The translations under genes and the position numbers were made by a program. DNA of 64,000 bases from Firmicutes bacterium CAG:24053_14 (GTDB lineage: Bacteria > Bacillota > Clostridia > Oscillospirales > Oscillospiraceae): positions 84,658 through 148,657 of the forward strand of contig MNSZ01000058.1 of the NCBI GenBank assembly GCA_001916715.1. The letters run 5' to 3'. How positions within the stretch are numbered: the first letter of the stretch is position 1; each line of letters opens with the position of its first letter. This document shows positions 23,064 to 31,805 of the stretch, piece after piece. The notes below the pieces were generated by a model. The model was given only the letters and a program-made list of their open reading frames with translations. It was not told the origin of the DNA and searched no databases.

Positions 23064-23088
23064 TAATATTCATTTCCTATTTTGTCAA
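23060..23088 (-). promoter_or_regulatory. Promoter of tetR and the ABC exporter operon
   Basis: Minus strand TTGACA (23088-23083), 17 bp, TAATAT (23065-23060). The -10 box overlaps the distal operator, so bound repressor would exclude RNA polymerase. Confidence 0.8.
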
Positions 23089-23115
23089 TAGGAAAATGCG
23101 CTATAAGCACAAAAA

Positions 23116-23138
23116 TCTCCCGGCCTAAGGCCGGGAGA
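23116..23138 (-). terminator. Terminator after the giant surface protein gene
   Basis: A perfect 10-bp stem (23116-23125 with 23129-23138), followed on the minus strand by five T's. Confidence 0.85.
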
Positions 23139-23148
23139 GAGATTTGAT

Positions 23149-26100
23149 TTACATTATCACGGGGACCTTGAGGACAAACTGGTTGCAGTAGCGCGAAAGT
23201 ATCGCAGCTATCTGGGCGCGGGTCGCAGTTCCCTGCGGAGTGAGCGTTGTGCTGCTCGTTCCGGTTATTATTCCTGCGCCGATCGCCCACTGGAAGGGCT
23301 GCGTCATGCCTTTGGATATCTTCAGCACATCGGAGTAGCCGAGGATATTGGTCGTGTCATACTTGGACACATCGTCGCCGGCATAATTCTTTGCGTAGCG
23401 GAACAGCATCGTAACAAGCTGCTCGCGCGTAAGCTTTCCGTTCGGAACGAAGCTCGTTTCGGAAAATCCGTTAATTATGCCGTTTGCAACGCCCCAGCGG
23501 ACGGCCTCGTAATAATAATTGCTCTTGCTGATATCCGTGAACTTGCATCCGTCTCCGGGTACGGTCGGACTGCCGGACATGCGCCACAAAACGGTTATAA
23601 ACTGCGACCTGACGGTTGGGTCATCGGGAGAGAACGTTGTTGCCGTCGTGCCCTGCATAAGCCCCATCGTGTAGGCAAACCGAATATTGTTATAGCACCA
23701 ATCGCTTGGCTTAACGTCGGTAAAGCGGTTTACATAACTATTATAGTCCGTGTTTGTGTATCTGGCAAACATGGCCGTTATGCTGTGATCCTCACCGACG
23801 CTTATGAACTGATATTCGCCGTTATCGTCAAGAGTCGCGCTCACGCCGTCAACAAGCACATTTTTGATGTAGTAGCCCTCGGAGGCTTCGACCTTGAATT
23901 TGAGCGTTTCGCCGCGCGCGACATTCATCGTCTCGGGGCTTATCTTTCCGCCCTCGGCCTGAATGACGTGGATCTTGAACTCATACACAAGCTCGCCGTC
24001 ATCGGTGTAGCTGTCGTCGCCGGGATAGGGATCGAGCCTGTCGCCGATCGCCCAGCTTGCGGTGAATGTGGTCGCCGTCGAAACCTCAACGCTGCTTCCG
24101 GCAGCATACAGCTCGTCGTTAGCAGACCAGCCGCGCAGATGATATCCTTCGTAGTAGATAAACGGCAGAGTCACGGTTCCGCTCTTGTCTTCAAGAACGC
24201 CGACTATGCGGCTTCCCTTGTTGCGGTCAAGCGTCGCGTTACCGATCTTTATGGTGCCGTAGTCAAATATTTGAGCACCGCCGGTCGTGCGTATGCGGGC
24301 GTTGCGCTCGACATTAAGCGTGGCCCTTTCCTTGATCGTAAGCTTGCTGCCGCCGGGTATCTTATGAGGATTGCCGGAATCGAGAGCCGCGTTTACGATA
24401 AATTCGCCGCTGTAGAAGGTAAGGTCATATGCGGTGGGATCCTCGGTCGCGACGGTCTGGATGGTCAGGCTTTCCTTTGAATAGAACGCGCTGTTGCACG
24501 AATCGTCGGCCTTCGGCTGCGAGTAAATGAACTTATCCCCATTGAGGTTTATAAGTCCGCCCCTTTTTATTATGAACGTGCCGAGGAGCTGGTTCATGCT
24601 CTTTACGGAGACATTGGACATAATTATGAGCGAAAAGTCGGCGGTGTTGAGCGTAATATCATCGTCAAAGACTATATCCTCGCGGTTTTTTAGCTGAGCG
24701 TTTATAAGCAGCGTCACGACGCCGCCGCCCTCGGCAGCGTTTGCGTCCTTAAGAGCCGCCAAAACAGAGAAATACTTTTTATCCTTGAATTCGGCCTGAT
24801 ACTGCTTGTAGTCATGATCACCCTTTGTGTCGGACGCGGAGATGAGCACCGGGAAGCCGGTGACGCCCTGGAGGTAATACTCCTCGGAGTCGCCTATGCC
24901 CCAGTAGCAGTAGTTAGTCTCGGGATGGGCATCGACATACATTTTGAGCGCCGAGGACACGTTCCTGGTGCGCGTTCCCTTGGGATACAAAACGCCCTTA
25001 TCCGAAGGATAGCCCTGCTGGCAGGTACCGTAGAGATAATAGCAGTATTTGAGCACCGTGCCGACCGGAGCGCCGGCAATTGCGCCGTAGGTCGATGCGC
25101 CGTTTACTGCGCCGTAGCTTGTGCAGTTAATGACGGTGCCCATATTGCCGCCGCCGATAATGCCGCCGGAGTTTGCCGCGCCTGCAACATTGCAGCTCGA
25201 CCAGCAGTTTGCTATCGTGCCGAAATTGAAATCTGCGCATATGGCTGCGGAGTTTACGCCCTTGGACGTTACCGAGCCGCTGATGCCGAGGTTTTTGATA
25301 ACGGCGCTGTTGCCCGTCACCTGGCCGAAGAAGCCCTGATCGTCGGCCGTGCTGTTTATGTACAGATACTTGAGCGTATAGCCCTGACCGTCGAATATTC
25401 CCTTGAACGGCTCCTTCACCGTGCCGACCGGAGTCCACGAGGTTCCGCTTGCGGCCGAGTAGCTTAAGGACATGTCGATATCATGCGTCATGAAGAAGAT
25501 TATGTCCTTGGTCTTGTAGCCTTCGTTGACATATTTTCTGAACGCAACGAGATCGTCCATATTGCTTATGCTGTAGCAGCCGCCCTCGACGCCGTCGGAG
25601 CGTGTGCTGTACAGTGCGCGCATGGTGTTTGTCGCCTCATAGTCGCCGCAGTAGCCGTCGTCCGCGCCGGTGCCGCTCAGCTTGGGGTTTACGAGAACCG
25701 GGAAATAGCCGTTTGCGCCGGGTATCTCGTTTATGGACGAGGCGGTGTGCCACGAGCAGTAAAGCTCGCTGTCCTGCTTATAGACCCAGGCGTTGAGCGC
25801 CTCGAGCATATCGTCGCCGGTGTAGCTGTCGATGGTGACGGCCCGCTTGAGGGTGCATTTCTGCGTTCCGTCAACATCGTACTTGAAGTACATGCAGTCG
25901 TTAAAAACGCTGTCCTTATCGGTCTTATTGTAGAAATCGTCGATAAGGCCGTAGAGATAGTAGCAGTTATTGAAGGTCGAGCCGTTTGACCGCCCGACAA
26001 AGCCGGACTTCTCGCCCTCGTCGCTGGTGGTGTAAAGCGGTCCATAGGCAGCGCAGTTATTTATGGTGGAATTGTGCGCATAGCCAACTATGCCGCCGAC

Positions 26101-28497
26101 CTCGGTGGAGGCCTGAATGATAACGGACGACCAGCAGTTTTCGATAGTGCAGCTGTTTGCTCTGCCGACTATGCCGCCGACCTCGTCATCGGCGAGCATC
26201 TCGCCGGCAACGCCGAGGTTTCTTATGGTGCTGCCCCAGCACTGGCCGAAAAGTCCGGCCATGTCGATGAAGTCTGATACAAGATACAGTCCCGATACGG
26301 TGTATCCGCAGCCGTCAAAATTTCCGCGGAAATATGTAATGGTGGATATGCCCTGGTGGTTATTGAGCGTCGTGCCTATGGGGACCCAGCCTGCGCCCTC
26401 GACGTCGATGCCCTGAGTCGTGATATTGACGTTATCGGTCAGATAGAAGTTTGCGTCCCTTGTGGAGTAGCCCTCCTGAACGTACTTCGACAAAAGTCCG
26501 AGCTCGTCGCCGGTGGATATACTGTAGTTTCCTCCGGCCAGAGCATCCGTTTTACTGTCGTACAGCTCCGTCATTGTCGCAGTGCATTTATAGATCACGT
26601 TATACGGATTATCGGTGCGATCGACCTCCTCGGGCTGCTCGCTTATGTATTCAAGACTCGAGGGATCGTTAAAATATATATGCGCCGGGAAGCTTCCGCG
26701 CAGACGGGCGATGCTGGCAGGAGACATGTCCTGCTTCCAGTGGCGCATGTTCTGATTTGCGCCGAGCGTATCGACCCAATAGTTGAGCGCGTTGAGAACC
26801 TTGAGCGTTTTCTGCCCGTTTATGTTCACGCTGTGCGTGAGAGTATAGTCTCCGTTTGTTACCTTAAAGGGAACGTTTATGCTGTAGTTTCCGACGCTCG
26901 GCGTTCCGGAGACGTCGGAGTTATCATTGCTGTAATAGCAATACTGGACGGTGCTGTTTACGGTCGATTCGCCGACTATTGCACCGTACTTATGGTTATC
27001 CGTAGCCGTACCGTAGGCCGCGCAGTTATATATGCGCGCATTGTCCATATATCCGACGATCTCGCCTGTTGCCTTATCGCCGTTTACGTTCATGCCCACC
27101 CAGCAGTTTGACACCGTGCCGGCACGCAGGAAGCCGACAATGCCGCCGGCATAGTCGTTTGCGGTTATGCCGCCGCCGACGCCGACGTTTTTGATGACGG
27201 CATTGGTGCTGTTGACATAGCCGAACAGGCCGGCAGGATCGTTGCACTTATTTATAATAAGCTCGTTTATGACAAAGCCCTGGCCGTCGAACACGCCCTT
27301 GAAGCTGTTGGTCTCGCTGTTGCCTATGGGCACCCAGCTTTCGCCCTTATAAAACGAGCCGTTTATTACTATGCTGAGGTCGCCTGTGAGGAAGAAGGTC
27401 GCGCCCTCGGTATTGTGACCCTCGTTTACGAATTTTGCGAGCATCTCAAGCTCTTTTACGTCGCCTATGCTGTAGCATATGCCGGGCTGCGCATCCGACT
27501 GCGACTCATAGAGTGTTTCCATGGGGACACTGTCTTTATAAACAGGCGTTTCTGCCGAATAGCCGGGGTAAGCCTGAGAGGGATTGGGGTACTTTCCGCC
27601 CGTGCGTTCTATGCCTTCGGCGGTCGTATTCAAAACCCATTTGCGCCATTTCGCGCCGCCGTCGGCCGATGTCCATGCGTTGAGAAGCTCAACGAGATCG
27701 TCGCTCGTTACGCTGCCGACGGTTTTTTCCTTCTCCGTCAGGCAGACGGTGGGGCTGGATGAGAAGCGGAGCGTGTCAATGCTGCTGGCAGCATCCCTGC
27801 TGCCGACGCTGCCATTGTTATCCGCGCTGTTGTAGGCATAATAGGCACACTCGATCCGCGCATTGGCAACCCTGCCGGCGATAGCGCCGACATTGCCGGT
27901 GCCGCTTACGCTGCCGTAGTTTGCGCTGTTTATGATCTTGCCGCCCGTGACGATCGCGGCAAGGCCGCCGTTATTGCCGGTTCCGCCGACCTTGACGGCG
28001 CTCCAGCAGTTTACGATCTTGCCGGACAGCGTTGATGCTATGCCGGCCGCGTTTGCGCCGTTTGAAACGCCGTTAACGCCGAGGTTCATGATAACGGCAT
28101 TTGAACCCGCGTTTTTGAAAAGATATGTTATCAGACCCACGACCGCGTATCCGCAGCCGTCGAGCGTGCCTTCAAAGGCGTACTTATCCGTGCCGATACC
28201 GTTCCATGTATTGCGGCGCATATCGACATCGGCCTTCAAATAGAATGTAACACCCTTGGTGTTTCTGCCGGCTGCAACATAGTCGGCAAGCGCTATGACA
28301 TCGTCGTTATTGACGATCCTGTAGCACTGACCGGCAACAGCATCGCTGCTTGCCCTCAGAAGCTGCTCGACAGAGCCTGTGCATTCATAGCCGCTGCTGT
28401 CAACCGCCGCCGAAGCCTCCGGAGCATAGCAAAACAGTCCCAGAACCATGGTGAGGCACAAAAGCATGCTCAGCGCCCGTTTGAATCCGTTCTTCAT
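23149..28497 (-). CDS. Giant secreted GLUG-repeat surface protein with three SLH domains
   Basis: The protein has 1782 residues. Residues 1-31 are a signal peptide. Four tandem modules of about 275-315 residues follow (about 37-316, 317-631, 632-948, 949-1222). Each opens with a motif like LY.S.SDA..G.CYSI...LA.YV.EG..T, then an F.G.FDG.GYTV turn, GLUG-like beta repeats (GGIVGY..., NCWSSV) and a CYY end. About 1225-1435 is a beta-rich region, about 1440-1490 a Listeria-Bacteroides-type repeat (YYEGYHLRGWSA...), and about 1509-1577 an InlB B-like domain. Residues about 1589-1782 are three SLH domains that fix it to the cell wall. An adhesin or filamentous beta-solenoid is likely; the ligand is unknown. 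It is divergent from a two-component system. Confidence 0.9.
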   Translation of the reverse strand: MKNGFKRALSMLLCLTMVLGLFCYAPEASAAVDSSGYECTGSVEQLLRASSDAVAGQCYRIVNNDDVIALADYVAAGRNTKGVTFYLKADVDMRRNTWNGIGTDKYAFEGTLDGCGYAVVGLITYLFKNAGSNAVIMNLGVNGVSNGANAAGIASTLSGKIVNCWSAVKVGGTGNNGGLAAIVTGGKIINSANYGSVSGTGNVGAIAGRVANARIECAYYAYNSADNNGSVGSRDAASSIDTLRFSSSPTVCLTEKEKTVGSVTSDDLVELLNAWTSADGGAKWRKWVLNTTAEGIERTGGKYPNPSQAYPGYSAETPVYKDSVPMETLYESQSDAQPGICYSIGDVKELEMLAKFVNEGHNTEGATFFLTGDLSIVINGSFYKGESWVPIGNSETNSFKGVFDGQGFVINELIINKCNDPAGLFGYVNSTNAVIKNVGVGGGITANDYAGGIVGFLRAGTVSNCWVGMNVNGDKATGEIVGYMDNARIYNCAAYGTATDNHKYGAIVGESTVNSTVQYCYYSNDNSDVSGTPSVGNYSINVPFKVTNGDYTLTHSVNINGQKTLKVLNALNYWVDTLGANQNMRHWKQDMSPASIARLRGSFPAHIYFNDPSSLEYISEQPEEVDRTDNPYNVIYKCTATMTELYDSKTDALAGGNYSISTGDELGLLSKYVQEGYSTRDANFYLTDNVNITTQGIDVEGAGWVPIGTTLNNHQGISTITYFRGNFDGCGYTVSGLYLVSDFIDMAGLFGQCWGSTIRNLGVAGEMLADDEVGGIVGRANSCTIENCWSSVIIQASTEVGGIVGYAHNSTINNCAAYGPLYTTSDEGEKSGFVGRSNGSTFNNCYYLYGLIDDFYNKTDKDSVFNDCMYFKYDVDGTQKCTLKRAVTIDSYTGDDMLEALNAWVYKQDSELYCSWHTASSINEIPGANGYFPVLVNPKLSGTGADDGYCGDYEATNTMRALYSTRSDGVEGGCYSISNMDDLVAFRKYVNEGYKTKDIIFFMTHDIDMSLSYSAASGTSWTPVGTVKEPFKGIFDGQGYTLKYLYINSTADDQGFFGQVTGNSAVIKNLGISGSVTSKGVNSAAICADFNFGTIANCWSSCNVAGAANSGGIIGGGNMGTVINCTSYGAVNGASTYGAIAGAPVGTVLKYCYYLYGTCQQGYPSDKGVLYPKGTRTRNVSSALKMYVDAHPETNYCYWGIGDSEEYYLQGVTGFPVLISASDTKGDHDYKQYQAEFKDKKYFSVLAALKDANAAEGGGVVTLLINAQLKNREDIVFDDDITLNTADFSLIIMSNVSVKSMNQLLGTFIIKRGGLINLNGDKFIYSQPKADDSCNSAFYSKESLTIQTVATEDPTAYDLTFYSGEFIVNAALDSGNPHKIPGGSKLTIKERATLNVERNARIRTTGGAQIFDYGTIKIGNATLDRNKGSRIVGVLEDKSGTVTLPFIYYEGYHLRGWSANDELYAAGSSVEVSTATTFTASWAIGDRLDPYPGDDSYTDDGELVYEFKIHVIQAEGGKISPETMNVARGETLKFKVEASEGYYIKNVLVDGVSATLDDNGEYQFISVGEDHSITAMFARYTNTDYNSYVNRFTDVKPSDWCYNNIRFAYTMGLMQGTTATTFSPDDPTVRSQFITVLWRMSGSPTVPGDGCKFTDISKSNYYYEAVRWGVANGIINGFSETSFVPNGKLTREQLVTMLFRYAKNYAGDDVSKYDTTNILGYSDVLKISKGMTQPFQWAIGAGIITGTSSTTLTPQGTATRAQIAAILSRYCNQFVLKVPVIM

Positions 28498-28563
28498 CTT
28501 CCGTCCTCCTTGAGGATGTTATTGTATAGATATAAATATCCATAATCATTTTACACTTGAAAA

Positions 28564-28594
28564 ATGAGAAAATAATGAGAAAATTATTAGAGAA
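28564..28594. repeat. Three 11-bp direct repeats, candidate response-regulator box
   Basis: ATGAGAAAA begins at 28564 and again at 28575, and the related ATTAGAGAA begins at 28586, giving exactly 11-bp spacing. OmpR/PhoB-type regulators bind tandem repeats with about this spacing. The array sits between the divergent surface-protein and response-regulator genes. Confidence 0.55.
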
Positions 28595-28607
28595 GGATTA
28601 GAGGGCA

Positions 28608-28636
28608 TTGACAATATAATTAATCGCAAATAGAAT
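28608..28636 (+). promoter_or_regulatory. Promoter of the response regulator-histidine kinase pair
   Basis: TTGACA (28608-28613), 17 bp, TAGAAT (28631-28636). It lies 14 bp downstream of the 11-bp repeat array and about 12 bp before GGGAGG. Confidence 0.75.
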
Positions 28637-28662
28637 AAGGAAAAAACGGGAGGATGAGAGAT

Positions 28663-29334
28663 ATGAGAACGCTTGTTGTTGAAGATGAAAAGCACCTTAA
28701 CAGGATGATATCCGAGGCAATACTCGACGAGGGGTACAGCGTTGACTCCTGCTTCAACGGTCTTGAGGCGCTGGAGCTTTGCGAATGCGCGGAATACGAC
28801 GTTATCGTGCTCGATATAATGATGCCGAAGATGGACGGCTTCGAGCTTGTGCGCAGGCTGCGCGCTGACGGCTGCAAAACGCCGGTGGTGTACCTTACAT
28901 CGCGCGACAGCGTTTCCGACAAGGTGCGCGGACTTGAATCCGGCGGCGATTACTACATGGTAAAGCCCTTTGACTTTCGCGAGCTTATAGCCGTTATACA
29001 TGTTATGGCGCGCAAAAGCGGCGACAATCACTCAAACATATACAAGCTTGCAGATCTCACTCTCGACATTGCGGCAAAGCAGGTCACGCGCGGCGGAAAA
29101 GTTATTGACCTGACCGCGAAGGAGTATGCGCTTCTTGAATTTATGATGCGCAACAAGGGCATGGTCCTCTCTCGTGAACAGATCGAGAACAATCTCTGGA
29201 ACTACAAATACGAGGGTGGCTCGAACGTCGTCAACGTATACATCGGCTACCTGCGTAAAAAAATCGACGAGGGCTTTGACAAGAAGCTTATACACACCGT
29301 TTGGGGCATCGGCTGGGTGCTCAGGGAGGACTGA
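28663..29334 (+). CDS. OmpR-family response regulator
   Basis: The chosen ATG at 28663 (GGGAGG nine bases upstream; the earlier ATG at 28654 abuts that site) gives 223 residues. The receiver domain has VEDE near the start, the phosphoacceptor in VLDIMMPKMDG (Asp about 51), Thr in LTSRD and the conserved Lys in VKPF. The C-terminal winged-helix has VIDLTAKEYALLEFM, REQIENNLWNY and VNVYIGYLRKKID, typical of OmpR/PhoB. The kinase gene starts two bases after its stop. With the surface gene divergent and repeats between, control of that gene is plausible. Confidence 0.94.
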   Translation: MRTLVVEDEKHLNRMISEAILDEGYSVDSCFNGLEALELCECAEYDVIVLDIMMPKMDGFELVRRLRADGCKTPVVYLTSRDSVSDKVRGLESGGDYYMVKPFDFRELIAVIHVMARKSGDNHSNIYKLADLTLDIAAKQVTRGGKVIDLTAKEYALLEFMMRNKGMVLSREQIENNLWNYKYEGGSNVVNVYIGYLRKKIDEGFDKKLIHTVWGIGWVLRED

Positions 29335-29336
29335 GG

Positions 29337-30668
29337 ATGTCTGCAAAGCTCAGGCTGACGGTTTGGATAGCAGCAATGATGCTGATCCTGTGTGCCATCA
29401 TGCTGTTTTTCATCATCTGGGTCGATCGCACAGGGCTTGTAAACGATTCGCCCGAGCGGCTTGTTGAAACGGTCTCTCACAACGAGGAAAAATTTGAGGC
29501 CGAGCACAGCGATATTGCCTGGGACGACGTTGATTTTTATATCCGCGGAGTTTACTGCGCGTTTTACGACGAAACGGGAAAGCTTCTTCGCGGCGTCACG
29601 GTCGATGGGCTTAATCCCTCGGATATTCCGTTTGACGAATACGTAGTCCAAAGCATTCCGCTTGACGGCGACGAGTTTTTTGTATACGATGCGCAGCTTG
29701 TGACCCGTGACGGGCAGCCGATCTGGATACGCGGCATTGCCCCCGGAACCGACGACTACGGCGCGGCGCACACCGTCATTATAATGACCGCCATGCTGCT
29801 GCCGGTGATACTTATAATCAGCATAATCGGCGGCTGGATAATCTCAAAGCAGGCCTTTGCGCCGGTCGTGAAAATAACTCAGACGGCAAACTCGATAAGC
29901 GACGGCAACGACCTCACCGAGCGCATAGCGCTGCACAGCGGCCCATCGGAGCTTATCGCGCTTTCAAACACCTTTGACGGCATGTTTGACAGGCTCGAGC
30001 GCTCGTTTTCCGCGGAAAAGCAGTTTACCTCCGACGCTTCTCACGAGCTGAGGACACCGATAACCGTCATAAGAGCAAGCTGCGACCGAGCAAAGCGCAA
30101 GGACGTAACGCGCGAGGATTTCCTGCGAACGCTTGATGTTATCGACGAGCAGGCAGACAACATGTCCTTGCTCGTAAACCATCTGCTGAGCCTTACACGG
30201 CTCCAGCAGGGTACGGAGCGCTATCCCCTTGCCGAGGGCGACGTGTCGGAGCTTGTGTGCGAGGTATGCGAGGACTATATGCCCGAGGACAGGCGCGGCA
30301 TAAGCCTGCACACGGATATCGCGGACGGAATATGCGCGCGCTACAATGCGCAGCTGTTTGCAAGCCTTGTGCAGAACCTTTTGCAGAACGCATACCGCTA
30401 CGGCAACGAGGGCGGCAACATATGGCTTACGCTTCGGCGCGCAGACGGCAGGATGAAACTCACCGTGCGCGACGACGGCATAGGCATTGCTCCCGATGAG
30501 CAGGATAAGATATGGCAGCGCTTCTGGCAGGCCGACGCTTCGCGGAGTGAAAACTCCGGCAGCGGTCTCGGACTTCCGCTCGTAAAGGAAATTGCCGAGC
30601 TGCACGGCGGCTCGGTTAGCGTTGAATCCGCTCCAGGCTCGGGCAGCTGCTTCACGGTAATAATTTGA
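29337..30668 (+). CDS. Sensor histidine kinase, HAMP type
   Basis: The protein has 443 residues from the ATG at 29337, two bases after the regulator stop. Two membrane segments (about 9-29 and 145-170) enclose an extracellular sensor region of about 115 residues that matches no family I recognise. Then come a HAMP linker, the dimerisation/phosphoacceptor box SDASHELRTPITVIRASCD, and a HATPase domain with NLLQNAYRYG (N box), DDGIGI (G1), WQRFWQADASRS (F) and GSGLGLPL (G2). The domain order and length are standard. It autophosphorylates on His and passes phosphate to the upstream regulator. A strong hairpin follows the gene. Confidence 0.94.
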   Translation: MSAKLRLTVWIAAMMLILCAIMLFFIIWVDRTGLVNDSPERLVETVSHNEEKFEAEHSDIAWDDVDFYIRGVYCAFYDETGKLLRGVTVDGLNPSDIPFDEYVVQSIPLDGDEFFVYDAQLVTRDGQPIWIRGIAPGTDDYGAAHTVIIMTAMLLPVILIISIIGGWIISKQAFAPVVKITQTANSISDGNDLTERIALHSGPSELIALSNTFDGMFDRLERSFSAEKQFTSDASHELRTPITVIRASCDRAKRKDVTREDFLRTLDVIDEQADNMSLLVNHLLSLTRLQQGTERYPLAEGDVSELVCEVCEDYMPEDRRGISLHTDIADGICARYNAQLFASLVQNLLQNAYRYGNEGGNIWLTLRRADGRMKLTVRDDGIGIAPDEQDKIWQRFWQADASRSENSGSGLGLPLVKEIAELHGGSVSVESAPGSGSCFTVII

Positions 30669-30677
30669 TAAAATACA

Positions 30678-30715
30678 AAGACAGAGAATAGCCAATTTGG
30701 ACTATTCTCTGTCTT
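30678..30715. terminator. Bidirectional terminator inside the end of a convergent gene
   Basis: A 14-bp outer stem (30678-30691 with 30702-30715), extended by CC/GG pairs, with an A-rich and a T-rich side. Its right arm overlaps the last codons of the small membrane protein gene, so that gene's C-terminus is encoded in the hairpin. Confidence 0.8.
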
Positions 30716-30932
30716 CGTTTTCCTTGTTCTTCTGGTTCCTGATCTCATTCACGATTACCTGCGCCGCACCAACGATAACTCCGGTCAGCACGATTATCGC
30801 GCCATAGATAGGATAAATGTAGCTCTGTTCAACACCGCCGCCAAGCGCATGGGTAAACAGCATGCTCACGAGTCCACCGCCGCCTATAAGAAATATTGCC
30901 ATCAGCAGCATTGCTATCAGCGCCTTTTTCAT
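30702..30932 (-). CDS. Small two-segment membrane protein of unknown function
   Basis: The frame is open to 30968, but the ATG at 30932 follows AAGGAGGGC, giving 76 residues. Two hydrophobic segments (about 3-25 and 37-60) are joined by a glycine-rich loop (LGGGVEQSYIY) and followed by a short charged tail rich in Lys, Asn, Glu and Asp. No family is recognised with confidence. It stands alone on the minus strand between the histidine kinase gene and the deacetylase gene. It is likely a real gene because of its ribosome site and codon use. Confidence 0.7.
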   Translation of the reverse strand: MKKALIAMLLMAIFLIGGGGLVSMLFTHALGGGVEQSYIYPIYGAIIVLTGVIVGAAQVIVNEIRNQKNKENEDRE

Positions 30933-31061
30933 GTTGCCCTCCTTATAATGCATATATATTTCCTGCACTTTGCATTAATATTTTATCACTCATACGTTCA
31001 ACAAGAAATTATGAGATATTTAAAATTTTAGCTCTCAGATTTGTGGATAATATACGATTTT

Positions 31062-31805
31062 TTAAATATACCACGCTCTGCTGTCGTACGGGCAGAAGCG
31101 ATACGCAAGGCCGGGGGCGAGCTTATCGCCGTTGCGGCACAGCAGCTCGTCAACGCGGACAAACTCAAAGCCCTGCTCTGTGAGCGTGTCGATCGCGCGC
31201 AAAACTGCCGGGACCGTAGCGTCCTTTGTGTCGTGCAGGAGGATTATATCCCCGTCGCGCGCATGGTCGAGAAACCAGTTGTAGATATACTCCTCGTCGA
31301 TATGCACCCAGTCGCGCGGCGAGGCAGACCATAGAATGGCAATACTGTCGATCTTATTGAGCATGGCACCTGTGTAATAGCCGTATGGCGGACGCAGAAA
31401 TCGTGGATACTCACCCGTTATGCTCTCTATAAGCTTATTCGTGCGGTCGATCTCCTCGGCTATCTCTTCATCGGTGTGCTCAAAAAAGCTTATGTGCGAC
31501 CATGTGTGGCAGCCGATGAGGTGGCCGTCGTCATGCATGGTCTTGACTATCTCCGGGCGCTTTTCGACCTTGCTGCCCATAAGAAAGAAGCTGGCTTTCA
31601 CATTGCGCTCGCGCAGTCCGTCAAGAAGCTGCTGCGTGTGCTTGCCGGGGCCGTCGTCAAAAGTGAGCGCTATCTGCTTTTTCGACTGCGAAACGTGCTC
31701 TGCCGAATAGGTCTTTGCATAGGGTGTAAGCAGAAACGACACAAGGCCGAAAACAAGAATAACTGCTATTATGCCTGCCGACGCGCCGAAAAGACGCTTT
31801 TTCAT
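31062..31805 (-). CDS. Polysaccharide deacetylase
   Basis: The protein has 247 residues. A signal anchor at about 9-28 precedes a NodB domain with LTFDDGPGKHT (catalytic base and metal Asp), CHTWSH (metal His pair, normally SHTWSH), RPPYGYY and LLHDTKD. These are the complete active-site motifs, so it should remove N-acetyl groups from peptidoglycan or another amino-sugar polymer outside the cell. It is thus the active deacetylase of the two in the window. Its start overlaps the malic enzyme stop by four bases (ATGA), an unusual pairing of a wall enzyme with C4-acid metabolism. No clear terminator follows. Confidence 0.92.
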   Translation of the reverse strand: MKKRLFGASAGIIAVILVFGLVSFLLTPYAKTYSAEHVSQSKKQIALTFDDGPGKHTQQLLDGLRERNVKASFFLMGSKVEKRPEIVKTMHDDGHLIGCHTWSHISFFEHTDEEIAEEIDRTNKLIESITGEYPRFLRPPYGYYTGAMLNKIDSIAILWSASPRDWVHIDEEYIYNWFLDHARDGDIILLHDTKDATVPAVLRAIDTLTEQGFEFVRVDELLCRNGDKLAPGLAYRFCPYDSRAWYI

